Notes: generated from the letters alone by a model not told the origin. A stretch of 64,000 nt of DNA from Psettodes erumei (GCA_016785225.1 JAFBJZ010000107.1:1-64000); one strand, 5' to 3'. Counted from the first letter of the stretch, positions 11,521 to 26,500 are shown. Numbers and translations: made by a program.

Positions 11521-14500
11521 CTGTCAGACAAAAGGAAAAGGCCATTACAGAAAACACGATTACACCAAAAACTGCATAAAACTACAGGCTGATTCATTGT
11601 TTTGGACCCATTTAATACAGCTGGGCAAACTGTAATCTATCACATGAAACCCTGCCAGTGTTTTCTATCAGTGGTAATTGTGAGGGCACAGGATTAAAGT
11701 ATTAAAATGTCTGTGTCAGTCTGCCATTAATCACAGTGAAGCATGTGAAACTGATAGGTGTTTACACAGGGTGAGGCTGGGCATGAAGGCAGCATTAGAG
11801 AGGAACGTGATCGGGCGGGGTCAGGTTTGCCCAGGTGGAGAATGTGTGTGCGCACGCGTGTGTGAGAGAGTGTGCGCGTCTCATGTTTGTGTCTGTGGGA
11901 ACAGAGGTTTAATAATGCAGTAGGCAAAGACAGACGGGAGGAGACTGCGTTTGGGTTTGTCCTTACTGTGGAGGGGAGTGCGTCTGTGTGTGCGTCTGTG
12001 TGTGCGTCTGTGTGCGTCTGTGTGTGTGTTCATGAACAGTACGTGTGTGGAAATAGGAACCTGCATGATGATGCAGGGCTGACAGTGACGGCTGCTGGTG
12101 GGGGCTGATGGAGCGCTTGGCCTTGAGGGCATTTTCATCTCGGGCGGACAGCTTCAGCGGCAGCATCTGCTTCATATCCACCGAGGCTAAGAGGAGGAGG
12201 AGGAGAGGGTGGAGGGAGGAGACAAGGGGGAGGGAGTAAAAAGGGAGCAAAGAAAACAAGAGACGCAGAGACAGAAGGTTGATTTCAGAGTAAAATTAGA
12301 TTGCGCTGGTAAACCCGGAGCAGCCGGCCCCTGTTCAGACGGCTAATGTGACCTTAATGAGCCACTTAACTGATGCGGATCAGGTCAAGTTCGTGTCAGA
12401 CATGGATCGTTTGGACGTCAGTGACAGTGAGGAGGGAAAAAAAACAACATTTTTTACAACTAGTACACTGCAGTGATAAGCATCCTCTGCAAGAGTAAAT
12501 TAGGACCCTTAAAAATGAGTCTAAGAAAAATTCAAACAACATCTTAATGTCTAGCAGGTGAGCTGCAGGCTATTAGAAATGAACTGTAACAGCTGAATGA
12601 TTCATGTGGATGACTTTGCATCAAAAGAGTCTTGGTTGCTCAAACGTCCTGCCATCTACTGATCACGTTAAACTCAGCATTTCAAGTCTTCACTCCTTAC
12701 CTGCGCTGTCAGTGCGGTGCGAGGCTTTGCCACTCTTGCCTCCTTTCCCTTTGCCGCTGCTGAAGGCGGCCAGCTTGGTGGGGATCTGCTGCTGCACCCC
12801 GACTGCTTTGTGCTGCTGGTTCGTGGTGCTGAAGAGATGGAGCGGCACCTCCGTCTTCAGCGCCAGGGTCGAAGCGCCTGTCTCTCGCCGCACCACCACT
12901 TCGGGGCGCTCCGTGTAGTCGGCGGGTGCCACGGACAGGGTGGCACGCACCAGGGGCTTCTGAGGCAGGGGCAGGTCGGAGACGGCGGTGGAGCTGGCGA
13001 GGACAGAGGACATGAGGAGCTCCCCGTTCAGACTGCCAGAGAGAGGAGCCACCTGGGGGAGGAGGAGGAAGACTTTACGTTATTTGCTGAGATGCGACTG
13101 AAAGTCTTCTTCAAGCCTCGCAAACATCGACTTGTAAGACTTCGAATTCGGTTTTCGAGTTCACAAAGGACAGCTCCCCAGCTCTGCACTGTAATTATCC
13201 ATATTTGTGGCTGGAATCTGTTTGGAATCTGAGTGGTGGAAGGTCATGTTTATGTGTGTGTGCGCCGGCTGCGCTGTGGGTTATGTATTGAGTGCGAGTA
13301 TTTTTTGAAGTATAAAGTGTAAAAAAAAAAAAACAGCTTCTCAAGTGTACAGAAGACGCACGCACACGCACACACACACATTGAATCGTCTGTGTGATGT
13401 CGTGTCATTACAGAAAGACAATCTGTTGAGGAGCATGGTATTTATGGGCTGAAGAGGAAATCAGAAACACATGTGCCTCTTTCTGCTGAGCACACACTTT
13501 GGTAAGTTTGGTAACAGGCTTTTGATGTGTTCCAAGAAGCTCAAGGACAATGCGCGCACACAAACACACGCAAAAATGAGAAACATAAAACCCTTAATAG
13601 CCCCCGTGCACATAAAGGCATGTCTAACAAAACAGGCAGGGCTGTTCGACAAGCGCGGAACAAGAAAATGGCTCTCATGACATCAGTGGATAAAAGACAC
13701 TGACTTCATTGTCCACCTAATTACTAGACTGGAGGAAAGATGATCTGGAGATTGAGTCAACATCATCGTCCAATCTGCAACGAATGACACTGACCAGGAG
13801 GATTTCAGCAACAATGGAGCAGTGTAGTGTTTGTTTGTGTTACTAATCCCATGTGTTGCACTGCACGAGCTATAAAAAGGCATCTTCTCACTGTGCTGTT
13901 GTCAGACTTCCTACGCCCACAAAACCCAGAGCTTAAACCCTTCAACAGCTCTGTGACATGCTGTGTTGCAAACGGCTATTTGTCAAAGCATAAAATGCAG
14001 TCAGTCAAAAAAGAAGCTGTTCTGTGGTTGTTTGCTTCTTTCGTACAGCCGCACAATAATGTTCAAAATGCAGGACATGTTTACTAAACTTTTTTTGGTG
14101 ATATGGCAGAAAAACTGAGGTTTCTGGAAAAAAAAATGTTTGCGGCACATTCTGTGGCCGGATAGACAACAAAAAGTGACTGAAAACAGCTATTTCAGAA
14201 ATAATAATCTGCATGTGCTCAAATAGCAGCTTACCCATCAAGCATTATGACGTAATTTTTATAACTGTAAATTAACCAGTCAAGGTTATTCCCATCAGTC
14301 CTCGTTTTCCTTTTTTTCCCCTTTTGTCAACTATCAAATGGATGGATGTTGTTTTATTTGAAACTAAAGCCTTTGAAACACCCATCACAATAATGGCTAC
14401 TAGGTAGACTCTTGATATTTAATGAAAGGCTGATATCCCTGTGATCAAACAAATGTTTCAAGTCCACAAGTTTTGACTGAAGCACCTTCAACTTTAAGTT

Positions 14501-17500
14501 TGGCAAGTTTGTAACTGCTCTGCTTAGCATGCAGGCCACATGCTACGAGACCGATGATGATGCAGAATAATTCCTGTGGCGATGGGGGACGCACGATGAC
14601 TGTGTTTTACAAGGCATGAAGGGCAGACCCATCTGACATTGTGTGTGTGTGTGTGTGTGTGTGTGTGGAGACTGCAGCTGTAACAGCAGAGCATGATGGG
14701 ATGACCTGAGGCGGAGCGCGACCCCGCAGAGGGTCCATACCCCCATTCCCCGCAGTAAATCCCCCTCTCTTCTTCCCCTCCATCATTCTCGCTCCTTCAG
14801 CACTCACTCATTTTGGCATACAGATGTCCCATTGTTCCCCAGAACAAGGTGATCGGCTCGAAAGCCGCATAAACAGCAAGTTTCCAGGGCAGTAAACCAC
14901 GCGGAAACTGCAGAGCACAAAGGGACTTGACTGACAGCACATAAACAATTAGCACTGGCTGCCCTCCAGGGGCTTGTGTTAATGATAGGCTTTGACTACC
15001 TAATTATACAGGCAAGTTCCTCTCATCCTGAAAACCGCCTGGCTACTCCCATGTCATATATACGTACCTTCACTAACACGGCACAATGTGTTGCTTTCTA
15101 CGCAGTGGGAAGACGATATTAGTTGCTGAATCTCGCCCGGGTTAGATGGTCGGTGGAGCAGTAACATGAGTACTGACTCCAGAATGAGATTCCGCGGGCC
15201 TTGAGCAGAATGATCGAGCGAGCGAGTAACTGAGATTAGCAAACAAACCTACCAAATCCTAAAGCAAACTATGTCTGGGTAATGCATGCAATCAATAACT
15301 ATGATAATTTATTGCATGTCGTACAAAACTCAGAGTCCGAAGACTTTGCAGCAATTCTGCAGATTTAATGGACGATGAAAATGACCAGGTTGTTAATTAA
15401 GAAAATCAGATGTAGGTAAATGTACATCATATCATCTATCTACACACGATGAAGAGCAAAGTGCAACTTTTAGTCTGAAGTATTTTTCTTCACAGATGGG
15501 ATTTTAAGTTGAAGACTGCGCACAGCATACAGCTCCCAGGTGGAAAACAGCTACAGTGACAGATAGTGTAAGAGAAAACGTTTGCCCTCGAACTCTGTTT
15601 TCGCTGCGCAAAGCAACTGCTAGCGGCCAAGGCAAGTCACCAGCGTCTAGGTGTGTGTGTTGATGGGTAAAGAGCAGTTCATTGGGGGTTTTTCAGACCA
15701 CAGGAACACACTCAGACAGCAGCATCATAAATCAGCCTGGAGACTGAGGCTAAAGAGGGGAAGAGATAACTCAGCGTGTAGAAGACACTAACACAGCCTG
15801 CTGTTTACGACTGACCTCTGAACATTTCTCTGACTTTGAAAAATGTTCCTATGTTTTAGCAGTGTTCCCTGTCATGTTCTTGTAGTTACTCACTCTGGGT
15901 ACCAACTCACCTTTACGGTTTTCTGCTCTTACAGGCAAAAGAAAAAGCTCCTTAAGAAAGAGCAGTGGTTATTTGTTGATGCTTTTCAAAAGACACTGAC
16001 GATGCTGTTCCATTTTTTTTCTTTAGCGGCTCAAACCATCATTATGGCCGGACCAAACTGCTTTATACACATGCTTAATGACTGTACACTCGCACATTAT
16101 TGCACAATCAGACCCAAGGATCTGTCCTGGTTCAAAGCCCATAAAAAAAGCCTGAGTCCAGTGCTTTCCTTATCAAGGGGCCAAGTATGATCACATGAGA
16201 TAAGACAAATTCCTCCAAAGTCAGGACATGCCACAACTAGACCTGCGGCTGAAACTCTCACATGTGAAGAAACGCAAACACACATGGAGGCATGTTGTTT
16301 TTTTATGAGGTCTAATCATAGCTCTAAAGGCTCCCTGATGAGTCTTAATGTTGGGTGGTGGTGATTACATGTGTGCTGATATCAGGCTGGCTGGGAGCCC
16401 GGAACAGATCCTAGAGTCACCGCCGATGATAAGGCCGTTGGATGCGTTTGAAGCAGAGAGGGAACAAACCACTTTCAAATCTCCTGAAAGTCCCAGGGCA
16501 GGGCCAGCCGTATAGAACTGCAACCCATACATCCGCATGTGTACAAAACACACAAACACACTACTTAACTGGTCTAAAACAAATATTATGGGCATGATTT
16601 AATGGGGTGCTGAGTGGTGATAGCATCTACATCTGACCTGCTTCAGGTCCCGTCTTGCAGTCGGCGACACAAACAAACAAACCGCGCAGCGATCTCGCGC
16701 ACCACCGCTGAATCGGCGAGGGCCTCTGTAATTACCAGAGTCCCTGCGTTACTCATCACGCCAGATTAACTCAATTCAGCCAGGCGCTCCACTTCAAAAG
16801 AACAGAGGCTGTGGTTTGCCAGGAGTCACTGTAAGTGGTTCCAGGTACAGCTCACAGTCAAAAGGCCTGCCTTCTGCAGCCAGCAGTGTGATGACAAATG
16901 CCACAACTCATGTCAGCTGCCGGTGTTTGTGTACATCCTGAAGGCTCTTCTCACGGCGAAATCTTTGGGACGATGCAGAAAAATGGATGGTAGATAGGCA
17001 GCCTGATGTCTGAAGATGTTGTGAGTAAAGATGCAGTAGATGGACGAGACAAGAAAAAAAAGGAAAGTACAGTTGCAAAATAAAAAAGCGCTGTAGCGTT
17101 TTTCGGGACATGTCAGGACCTGAAAGGACAGCATTGTGTCATCTGTCAGTTACTTGGCTTGGTATGCAGGGCGAAGAGGCACTGGCCAATCAGAGATATC
17201 CGTCAGGCGTCAACCGGTTAGGAATGCCTGACAGCAGAGAGGGACTAATGACATCACCGGAGACCGCCCGAATCAGAAATGCACATCTAAGTGGGATCAC
17301 GTGTATCGGTGCAACGCTGGTCGAAAGCTCCTCAGTGAATTGGCCCATCTTCTTGGAAAACATCAATCCAGCTTGTACATATAGTGACAAACCCTTTTTT
17401 TCTAAAATAGTAGAAAAAAAAAAAGCCAGTGACTCATCGAGCTATCGTTTCCTCTCTAATACTTGGGAAAATTAGTCAGAGCGAACAATCCCCCTCATTA

Positions 17501-20500
17501 GGTGTGTTCCACACGGCCTCCTCCTGACGATAAGATCATATGCATGACTTGGCTACAGAAGCCATAATTGGTGGTCATGATACATTGTCTTCAAAACACT
17601 GTCAAAATATCCAGTTTTGCCATGATAATTATGTATGTATGATAAAGTCCTAAAGAATTCATTGCCGATTGTTGCGCTAGGTAAAGTCTGGTTTTAAATA
17701 AGCTGATCAGCGAGCTCAAACTAGATACCTACTAACTGTAGGTATTTCTATTATTTTGTCCAACCCATTCATATCCTTTAGTATAGACAAAATAACAGGA
17801 TAACCTCTCTCAATAATGGAAAATGATTCTGGAAAACTATTTCAATAAAAACTGAACATTACAACCTTCAAAAAATGAGGACTTTTTTCAGTGTATATTG
17901 ATTATAGTGACGTAAAGCAACTATACTGTGATAGAGGAATTGAACCATATTGTCCCTTTACCAAAATTTTCACATCAGTCTTCATTTTCTTGGTTGGTGA
18001 AGAAGATAAAGTCTATCAAGATAAAACTTCTAATGCTGCCTTTTCCTCTCTTCACTGCGACGGTGACATGGACCTTTGAAAACACTAAAGGCTGATATTA
18101 AATAACTTTACCGAATCTCCCTGTCAGATCTTTTTGCACCGAGCATGAAATTACAGTCAGTGTTAACAGTCAGTCTTTCTCAAAGTTCCTCTCCCATGAA
18201 ACTCACAAACAATGGCCCGCATTGTGCTGTAAGGGGAGTAAGAGGGATACAAGTAAGGAAACACAGGAAGGAGAGCAGAGAGAAAGAGGTGAAGAGAAAG
18301 ACTGCGCCCTGCGTAGGTGGACTGATGGGCTGAGTGGGCAGAAACGCGTTTAGTTGGATGCGTGTTTGTAATTTCGCCCGTCTGCTGCACAGGTTGTGGG
18401 AGGTGAAACTGATGCTTCTTTTTCCACCAGTGAGGGGACCTGAAGTCAGGAGCAAAATTTTGCTTACACAGCACATTCATGTTTTCCCCTGCAATGGCAA
18501 TGTTATGCAAATTGGACCGATAAAGAATTACAAAAGCAGCGATTTGAGGTGTCGCTTGTGCATGTGAAGCGACGGGAAAACTGACGCAGGGGGGAAAAAC
18601 GTGGGAGAAGCGGAAAAAGAGATTAAAACCTGCACAAAGGCAAGACGTGACGTGTTGCCGGCTGCGAGTAAAGAAGCATGGAAAGCTCTTGAAAGCAAAC
18701 AATCATGGGTGACTTCAAAATGCAATAAAACGTCTCACCGTGAAATGGAACATAATCTTGCAGCCGATGCATTAAGATACTGTAAATTTGGTACTTGTGT
18801 GTTTCGGATGCTCCCGTGCCTTGGGAGGGCCGGCACAAGATTTGACGCCCAACGGGTGGGGTCGACAGAAAGAGAGGGACAAGGTAAATAATTGTTGTAG
18901 AAAAGAAAGGCGGGGGGGAAAAAAAGACGGCTAAAGAGCAAGCAAGAGAGATGGGAAAGCCCCTCGCAATTCTTTATCCTGTGAGTAATCACCAACACCA
19001 CTGCTCCTGGCATTACCTCATCCACCTCGCCCTTGTCCTTATTTCCCTGGTGCAGAAAAATGCACTTATTTGTGCTTCAATGTAGAGCTGAAGTTACAAA
19101 TTTAATTGTATCTGAAATAAGTCCTATCACAAATTCAACAAATTTTACGTTTGTTAGCTTGTAGTGTTCAAGTGTCTATTGTGTGGGGCTGCGAGGTTCC
19201 ACATGGCAGAAATTTCACCATTGGTTTAACATGCTGACAAACGTGTAAACAGAACCGTGAGCATGTCTGTTGTTGCATCCATTTCTGGACTACAACTGCT
19301 CCTTTGCTATTTTTAAGGCAAGTTATTTCAAGTGAACTGAATATTCAAAAGTCTGAGAGCATAGGAAAGTGGCCTCAGACATTTGCACTCCATTAAATAT
19401 GACCAAAATTTGTTTTACTGCTCTTTGTCAACGTATGACCATGATCACCTCCACCCCTACCTCAATGGTCTTCCTCTTTATCTTCTTCTGATGTTCCAGG
19501 CGTTCCTTCTCTTTCTCCACAGCTCTGGTGGACTCTCGCAGTCTCTCCAGGTCCTGCTGGTACGTCTCCCTCTGCCTATCCAACTCCTCCCGCTCTTTTG
19601 CCAGTTGTTCCTGCACCAAAACAACAAGTAATAATGCTGAGTTCCTGTAGAATGATGACGTCTCATGAGCAAATCAGGCAAGTTAAAAAGGACTGTACCT
19701 CTAGCCGTCTGCACTCGTCCTCCCTTTGTCGGAGCCTGGCCTCGGTGGCGTCGACCTGCTGGCGGTGCCTCTCCCTCTCCTTCTCCCAGCGCTGCTGCTC
19801 CAGCCGGTGCTGAGACTGCAGCTTGTGGAAGCTGGCCAGCTCCTCCCGCTGCAGGGCCAGAGTCCGCTGCTTCTCCTGCTCCAGGAGCACGTTCCCCCGG
19901 TGGCGGCCGGGCAGGGAGGCGCGCTCCGTCAAAGAGGCCCGCTGCAGCTCGATGTGACTGTCCTGCTGCGATATGATGGCCTGAGAAAGGAGCGTGAGAA
20001 GAATAACACTGGGTCATGAGGGAACATATCTCTATTTTGTACTGAAGCTTGCAGAAAATCAACATGTTTGTAATGAGAGTTATCGACTAAAGTTGAGCCA
20101 AACCAAATAATTTATCGAACTTATTTCTTTCACTGCTTCATTTGTTGACATTTTCAGATAGAGCATAAATGGCTGAGGGCATAGCATTACCTGCAGACTG
20201 TAGAGCCTCTGGGAGAGCATCAGCACTCTGTCAAAGAACTGGATCAGAGAGATAGACAAGGTTATTGAAATCAAAACAACCTACCGCCTCTCTAAAACAA
20301 TACAAGATTTCATTCGATGGGCGAACCTCTCGTGGGTACATTTTCGTCAAGTCAGCAGGCATGGCTATGAATATCAAACCCAGCGGTTTTGTGTAGCACA
20401 AGATGACAGATCAGAGAAAGAGAGTTTACCTCAGCCTCGGGGAATGAGTTGGACCAGATGCGGTTCCATCTGGCAGGAGAGCAGGAGCTTTCATCAACCT

Positions 20501-23500
20501 GAGCAATAACAGTCAGAAACACAGCGAGGCATACTAATCAAGGAACATCACAAACACAGCACTGTGCTTCAGCGCCACAAATGGTACACTACCCCCCAAA
20601 AAAATTGGATTGGATTGTTTCATGGCAATACATGAAAAGGAAAAAAAGTAAATTATTAGATGTTTGTCAAGGCAGCAATTTGGTAAATAAAACATCAGAT
20701 TGGATGACACAAAATTCACAATAAACCAACACCGAGCAGTCCGCTGAGCTGTTCTTAGCCAAAGCGGTGCAAAAGATAAAACTATGACTATTTTGTTTTG
20801 CAGATAATGTCGTTATTCGTCATATGTATGTTATTATGAGTAACAATGACTTTGTTCGTCACAACATGGCAACATGTCATTATATTTTTTTCTGCCTGAC
20901 CGTTCTAAAACCCCGGGATTTCAGTGGACGGAAAAATCAATGTTCAGAGCGCAACCTTTTTTTCAAGGCTTTATCTACTTACGAACAAATAAAGTGACCT
21001 GCACGAACAAAGTTACAGTAAACATCAGGACATGGAAACTTTCCTGATGACTTAATCTGTTTACTATTTACATGAAATGACACCGCGACTCAGCCCAGTG
21101 AGAGCATGTTGAGCCCCTACCGTCTGCTCCAGGGTGTGGCTGCCGCAGAGGTCTTTGAGCTGAGGGTCAGAGCTGGCTCTCTGGCTTCTGTCTCGGTTTC
21201 TGGACTCGCCGGAGGAGTTCCTCTTCACGCTGCCGTCTGGCGCAGACACAGGCGACGCACACAGAAAACGGACATGGACAAAAACACACGCAGATAATCA
21301 AACCAAACTGATACACAGAAATATTCACAATCACATACGCTGCGCAGAAACCACCCACGTATATATATAAAATGCATGCTGGCCTTGTTGCCAAGAAGTT
21401 AGTTATTAGAAAACCATACACATAAATTCAACCAATAAAACCAATTCAAGGAATCAACAGTGATGGACGAATTTGTGGAATTTATTATTAATTCATAATT
21501 TATTAATGGAATTAATATCATCCAAATGAACCATCAAAATCATCAGAGTTAGATGGTGGACTTCCTCGCGGCTTGGAGTGTGCTGCACTCACTCTTACTG
21601 AGGATGGTGGGGCTGCTGTCATAGCCCCCAAAGGTATCTGCTCTCCTGGGCAGAAGCCCAGAGCCGCCTCCTTCCTCCAGTCGAGAGTTGGAGCTTCTTC
21701 CCTCACTCCAGACTGCAGCAGGTTCTGGAGGTTCTCCACTGAGGCGACAGAGACAGCAAGTTCAGGGTTCAGGGGAGCAGAAGCATATTCAACAACGCTA
21801 CTATCCGCTTGTTTATTGTACAGCTGCAGCGAGCAGCACATGAACAGAAAGTTTCCTCAGTGCCATCTCTCCGTGTGTGGCACGTCGGCGCAGCACTGTC
21901 CTACCCTCAGTGATGGCTCCCTTGAGCAAGGCCTCCCCCTGCTGGAGGTCTGAGGCGTCTCCCCGAAGCAGAAGTCGAGAACGTGAAGCTGTGTCCTCCA
22001 GACCCGTCACGGACTCTGCCATGTCGGCAAACAGCTGCAGCTTCTCAGTAAGAGCCTGCACGATTATCGCATCCTTCTGGCTCAGCCGATCTACAGTGAA
22101 ACGTGAAATAGAATAAAAGAAGACTGAGACCTCATAAAATGGATCATGATTTACAGTTTGTCCCAAGCCCATTTTTTGCAGCATTCAAACAGTAAGTGTT
22201 TTTCTTTTGCAGACACTTATATACTATAATATTTTGAACAGCACCGTCTGCTTTAAAAATAAGTTGCATCCCTTAACAGTTCTAAGAGTTGTACAGAATC
22301 CAAAAAAAAAAAAAAAAAAATCAAAGCAACTTCTAAAAATATTAACGTAAACATGATACATGTACACCATCTAGTGGTCTGGTGTAGCTAATTTTCCAAA
22401 AGGTATTGTGTGAGGACTGTCAATACTACTGACTGCTCACCTTGAAACTCTTTGAACCTGGAAGCTCGTGCCTCTTCCTCCTCACTGAACAGCCTCTCTT
22501 CTGTATGAGGACAGCTAAGAGGGGGAGGGAACAGGTGGAGAGACAGAGGAAGCAAATTGAGTGAGGCTGAGTAGGGCGCCAATGCTTTCTCAGCGGGGTC
22601 AAGTGTGCATCACCGTATTATGACAACACTTTATCTACCCTTTCCACACTATGTAAGTCACAGCATAGTGATTTCGGACGAGTCTGAGACAGAATAATAA
22701 ATGGATGCGTGCCGGTAACAAAAATGAATCTCTCCCCCGCAAGCAAAACCTTGCCTCGGTGTATATACCTCTCAACAGCTTGCCGAATTTGTGTCATCCA
22801 AGTGTTTCGCTCCTCCTTGGAGGTGGTGTGGATCTCGTACATCTCTGGCTCGTTGGAGGAGGCACAGATGAGAAACATGGCTTTCTCCTCATGGGCCACT
22901 TCCCTGACTATCAGCTTCTGAAGGGAGATCACTGATGGCTTGTTATCCTGAGTGGATCGCAGCAACAAAGAGAGGAAGAGTATGAGGTTACCGATTAATA
23001 GCCCTTAATAAAAAGTGTTAAATGGTTTTCATAGATGAGGGATTACAAAGTATTCCTCTTTAATACAAATGGTGTTTTTTTGTTATTCTGACAGAAGGAT
23101 CAGAATCACTCACCACTGTAGCAAATACATATCTCTGGTCCTTCTCTTGTAACAAGAGCAGCACGTCTGACAGAAGCACGGCAAGAATATCTGCAAAGAG
23201 ACAGATTCGATATTAAAGTTTCAGACTTCAGCATGCAAGCTGCAAAGGAAGCAGATAACAGACCAGACACCTGTGGAACGTGTGAGTATCTTTGTTAATG
23301 TTAATTCATTCCAAAGCCTCACAAAGGACCAGCATGTTTTATGATGCAGTATCTTACCTTTGAGCCTGCCAGAGGCAGCTTTCCAGTTGACTGTGCCCTC
23401 GTGAAGCAGCCGTCTCCTCCCCGGTGCCAGGTCCTCCCTGCGAAACACTCGCCCATCCTTGATTTTTCCCAGTGCCTTTGGCTCCATCTTGTTGTGTATG

Positions 23501-26500
23501 TCTCTGAGTCGAGACGTCTTCTCGTAGAGATTAACCAGCGTGTCCACCTGAGTGATGGTGTCTTTAATCATACCCAGAGCCCGAGTCAGATCCTCATGCT
23601 CCTCTGTTCCCGCTGGAGACAGAAAAGAATATGACACTTTATGGTTATAGCAAAGCTAAATATATTGGTGCGCCCTCTTCAGTAGGGTCTGCAATTTATT
23701 TAGAAGATGAACGCATGTTAAATGCTGCACCTTCAGTGTTGTGCAGAATGCGCTCCACTAGCACTGGGTACTTGGTAATGCGCTGTGTCACCAGCAGAAT
23801 ACACTCGGGCACTCCTAACCTCCGTACAATGGACAGGTTGTTGATTTTCTGCGATGGAAAAAGAGCATGAGTTAACTTACTATGTATCAGCCTGCACACA
23901 GAGTTAACGCTGCAGAGGGACTGCGGATGAAATCCGATATCGAAACTCAGAATATGCACACGCATCTTACCCGTATGGTGTTTTGGAACTTTTTATTGTT
24001 CTGCAGCTGCTCTTTGTAGTAGCTGACAGCCTCAGTGTGGTGACTGCAGAAATCTCCATAACTGTCTTTCATCCTCTCTCCTATTTCACCTGAGAACTGG
24101 AGATTAAAAGGAAACCATCATATCCGTCACCTCTTCAGCTCACTGGCCCACATGATGCCATGTGGGTCTTTCACATGTAACGTGTATCATATTGTGCATG
24201 TTTAACTCTAATGTGATGTATTCCAAGATATCAGTGCTGGGTATTTTGTGTGCAATGTATCTGTGCAGCATTTCTCCTGCCTACCTGTGCGATCAGAATG
24301 TCCGCCACTCTGTTGACAGTGTAGTTCCTGTCGTTGGGCGAGACGAGGTTTTCTCGCCGCCGCTCCTTGAGACAAGACAGGAAGTGCGTGTGCAGCTCGA
24401 GGAGGTTTTCCAGGCGCGGGAAAAGACAGTCCAGCCTTCCCGAGTCCATCTGGAGGTTTTCCTTCAGCTCTCGCACGTAAACACGCAGCATTATCTTCAG
24501 TGTTCGCACATGGTGCATCTCCGTCTGCATCAGCTCTGCGCAATGACAACAGCTTACATGTTCATGTTCTGCCACATAAAGCGCATGCATTCATAATGCA
24601 TCAGAGGGAAGTGAGCTTACTCTTATTTCTTCATACATTTCTTAAAAACTGTCCATAATGAGTCCAGCAATGTCATAGAAGTGCAATTAAAAATCATTTG
24701 AGGACACTTTCAAAAGGTAAAGTTCATAGAACAGGTACAGGTCATTACACTTACCATATATCACATCCTGTCTCTTCACCGTTTCTTTGGAGTGCCTCTT
24801 AGCATACTGGTGGTCAACTGCCAAACTCCATGACTCTGCCTCCAGGTCCTGGGCATCAGACTCCAGATCAGCCCGCACTGCTGTGTAGTGCGCATCTGAA
24901 GAGAGGAGCACAGGCACAAAAACTGCGATCCATTACAGCGTTTTGATGACACAGTGTTTTTCACAGGTAGGTTTGAGGACGAGATGAATCCAGTCTATGT
25001 TTAGACTAAGCAGGCTGGAGAAACTTTGGGCATGGACTGTGCGGCAGAATGGGCGGCCTCTTCATCAACAAACACAATGAAACAACAAAATGAAAAGATC
25101 TCATCTCCTCTTCAGGACAACAGGGGACTGGAGTCTTCAGAAAACATTAAAGAGGATCCTCTTCATTTTGTATCATTCATGGGTTATGACCGATCAATCG
25201 ACAAAGCAATTTGTTGAACCAATTTGTTCTTAAATCTGAAATATATGGCTTTATCCACAAACTCTGATCATGCATTGACCTGTCAATGTAGTGTAAATGT
25301 GATACTGTAGATCTAGTAGAGTCCATCCTCCCTGCATCTGCATAGCTCTTTTAAATTAAGGGTGTGTCCCATTAAACAATAAATCCTGAAACATGGGGAA
25401 AAAAAATATTGGAAAAAAATATGGCCTCTGTGTCTCTCCCACACACGCCGGCTTAATGAGGGTGAGGTCACCCCTGACTCCACAAAACACACTCCACACA
25501 CACTCCTCCCTGGACTAGAGAAAACTCCCTGAAGACAAACTATCTCTCGGCACTCAGGCAAACACGTAGATCTCAGAAATATATCCGTTTTACAACCAAA
25601 CCATTGGGACCGTTGAAAATTCAACTTCGGTCTCCACCTCGGGTGGATCGGCTCACCTTCTACGATGATGGATTCGGCGGTGGAGGGAGCGAGGGAAATG
25701 GCGTCTTCGTTGCAGCGTTTGAAGCGGAGAGAGTCTGTCTCATCCATCTCCCCGGGGAGGGATCTGAGGGATGACAACCAGAGGTCCAAGGTGGCATACA
25801 TGCCGACAATCACGCAAGTCAAGCCCCTCGAGGTAGTGGTCACCGACATCAACTTTAATCCCGACGTTCACATATTCATCTCCACAGTGGCATGAACATA
25901 ATATTAGACAGAAAACAGAAGCCAGGTAGCTACATCTTTTTCCTTTCCCTCCCTCTTTCCTCCATACAGGCTGTCGCTCCCTCTCTTCTGGTTTTGTTAA
26001 CACCTGATTCTCTGCCTCTCTCTCTCCCACACTTTTCTCAGGAATGCAGGGTATAAGTAGTCCACTTCCAAGAACCGTCTAACTTCGGTTTCAAAAGACT
26101 GTATGATTAGAAAAGACAGCTTGCTTTGATATATCAACTATAAATACGCAGCTCGTGATGACACAGAGAAAGCAGTAATTGAGGAGCAAAGAGAACAATC
26201 TAAAAATAGTCCGCATTCGCATACGGCAATATCCTGCCAGCATCTGCAGCGTAATACATTTGAGAGAGAGAGAGAGAGAGATCGGTTCATTTTTGTGGTT
26301 TCTATATGAATGACTCCAAGTCAAAAGGAATCATTCATTCCTGTCACTCAGGAGAAATCCTCTTCAAAGCAAACTAGTTTAAAAGAAAGAGAAAGTAACT
26401 ATATTTCAAAACAAAACCTCTCCTGCGCAGAAAAAGGTGAGCTTGCAGGGCAGGGATACTCACCCTGAGCTGTTGTTGTGACGGAGGCTGTGGCCAAGGC

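Larger units (their letters stand above)
13053..19460 (-). other. arhgef18 intron of 6.4 kb with three unexplained exon-like segments
   Basis: The flanking exons join in phase 0 with no need for further coding sequence. Contents include a (GT)n run at 14640-14667 and three exon-like segments with good splice sites at 15911-15950, 15068-15229 and 14808-14907. No other gene was found on either strand. Confidence 0.7.

Noticed and set aside
19665..20019. Plus-strand open frames opposite the coiled-coil exon
   Set aside because: Antisense shadows of the GC-rich arhgef18 coding exon at 19699-19980.
25313..25656. Minus-strand open frame continuing past the arhgef18 exon
   Set aside because: A GAAG|GTGAGC donor at 25657 with a phase match to the next exon shows this is intron read-through.
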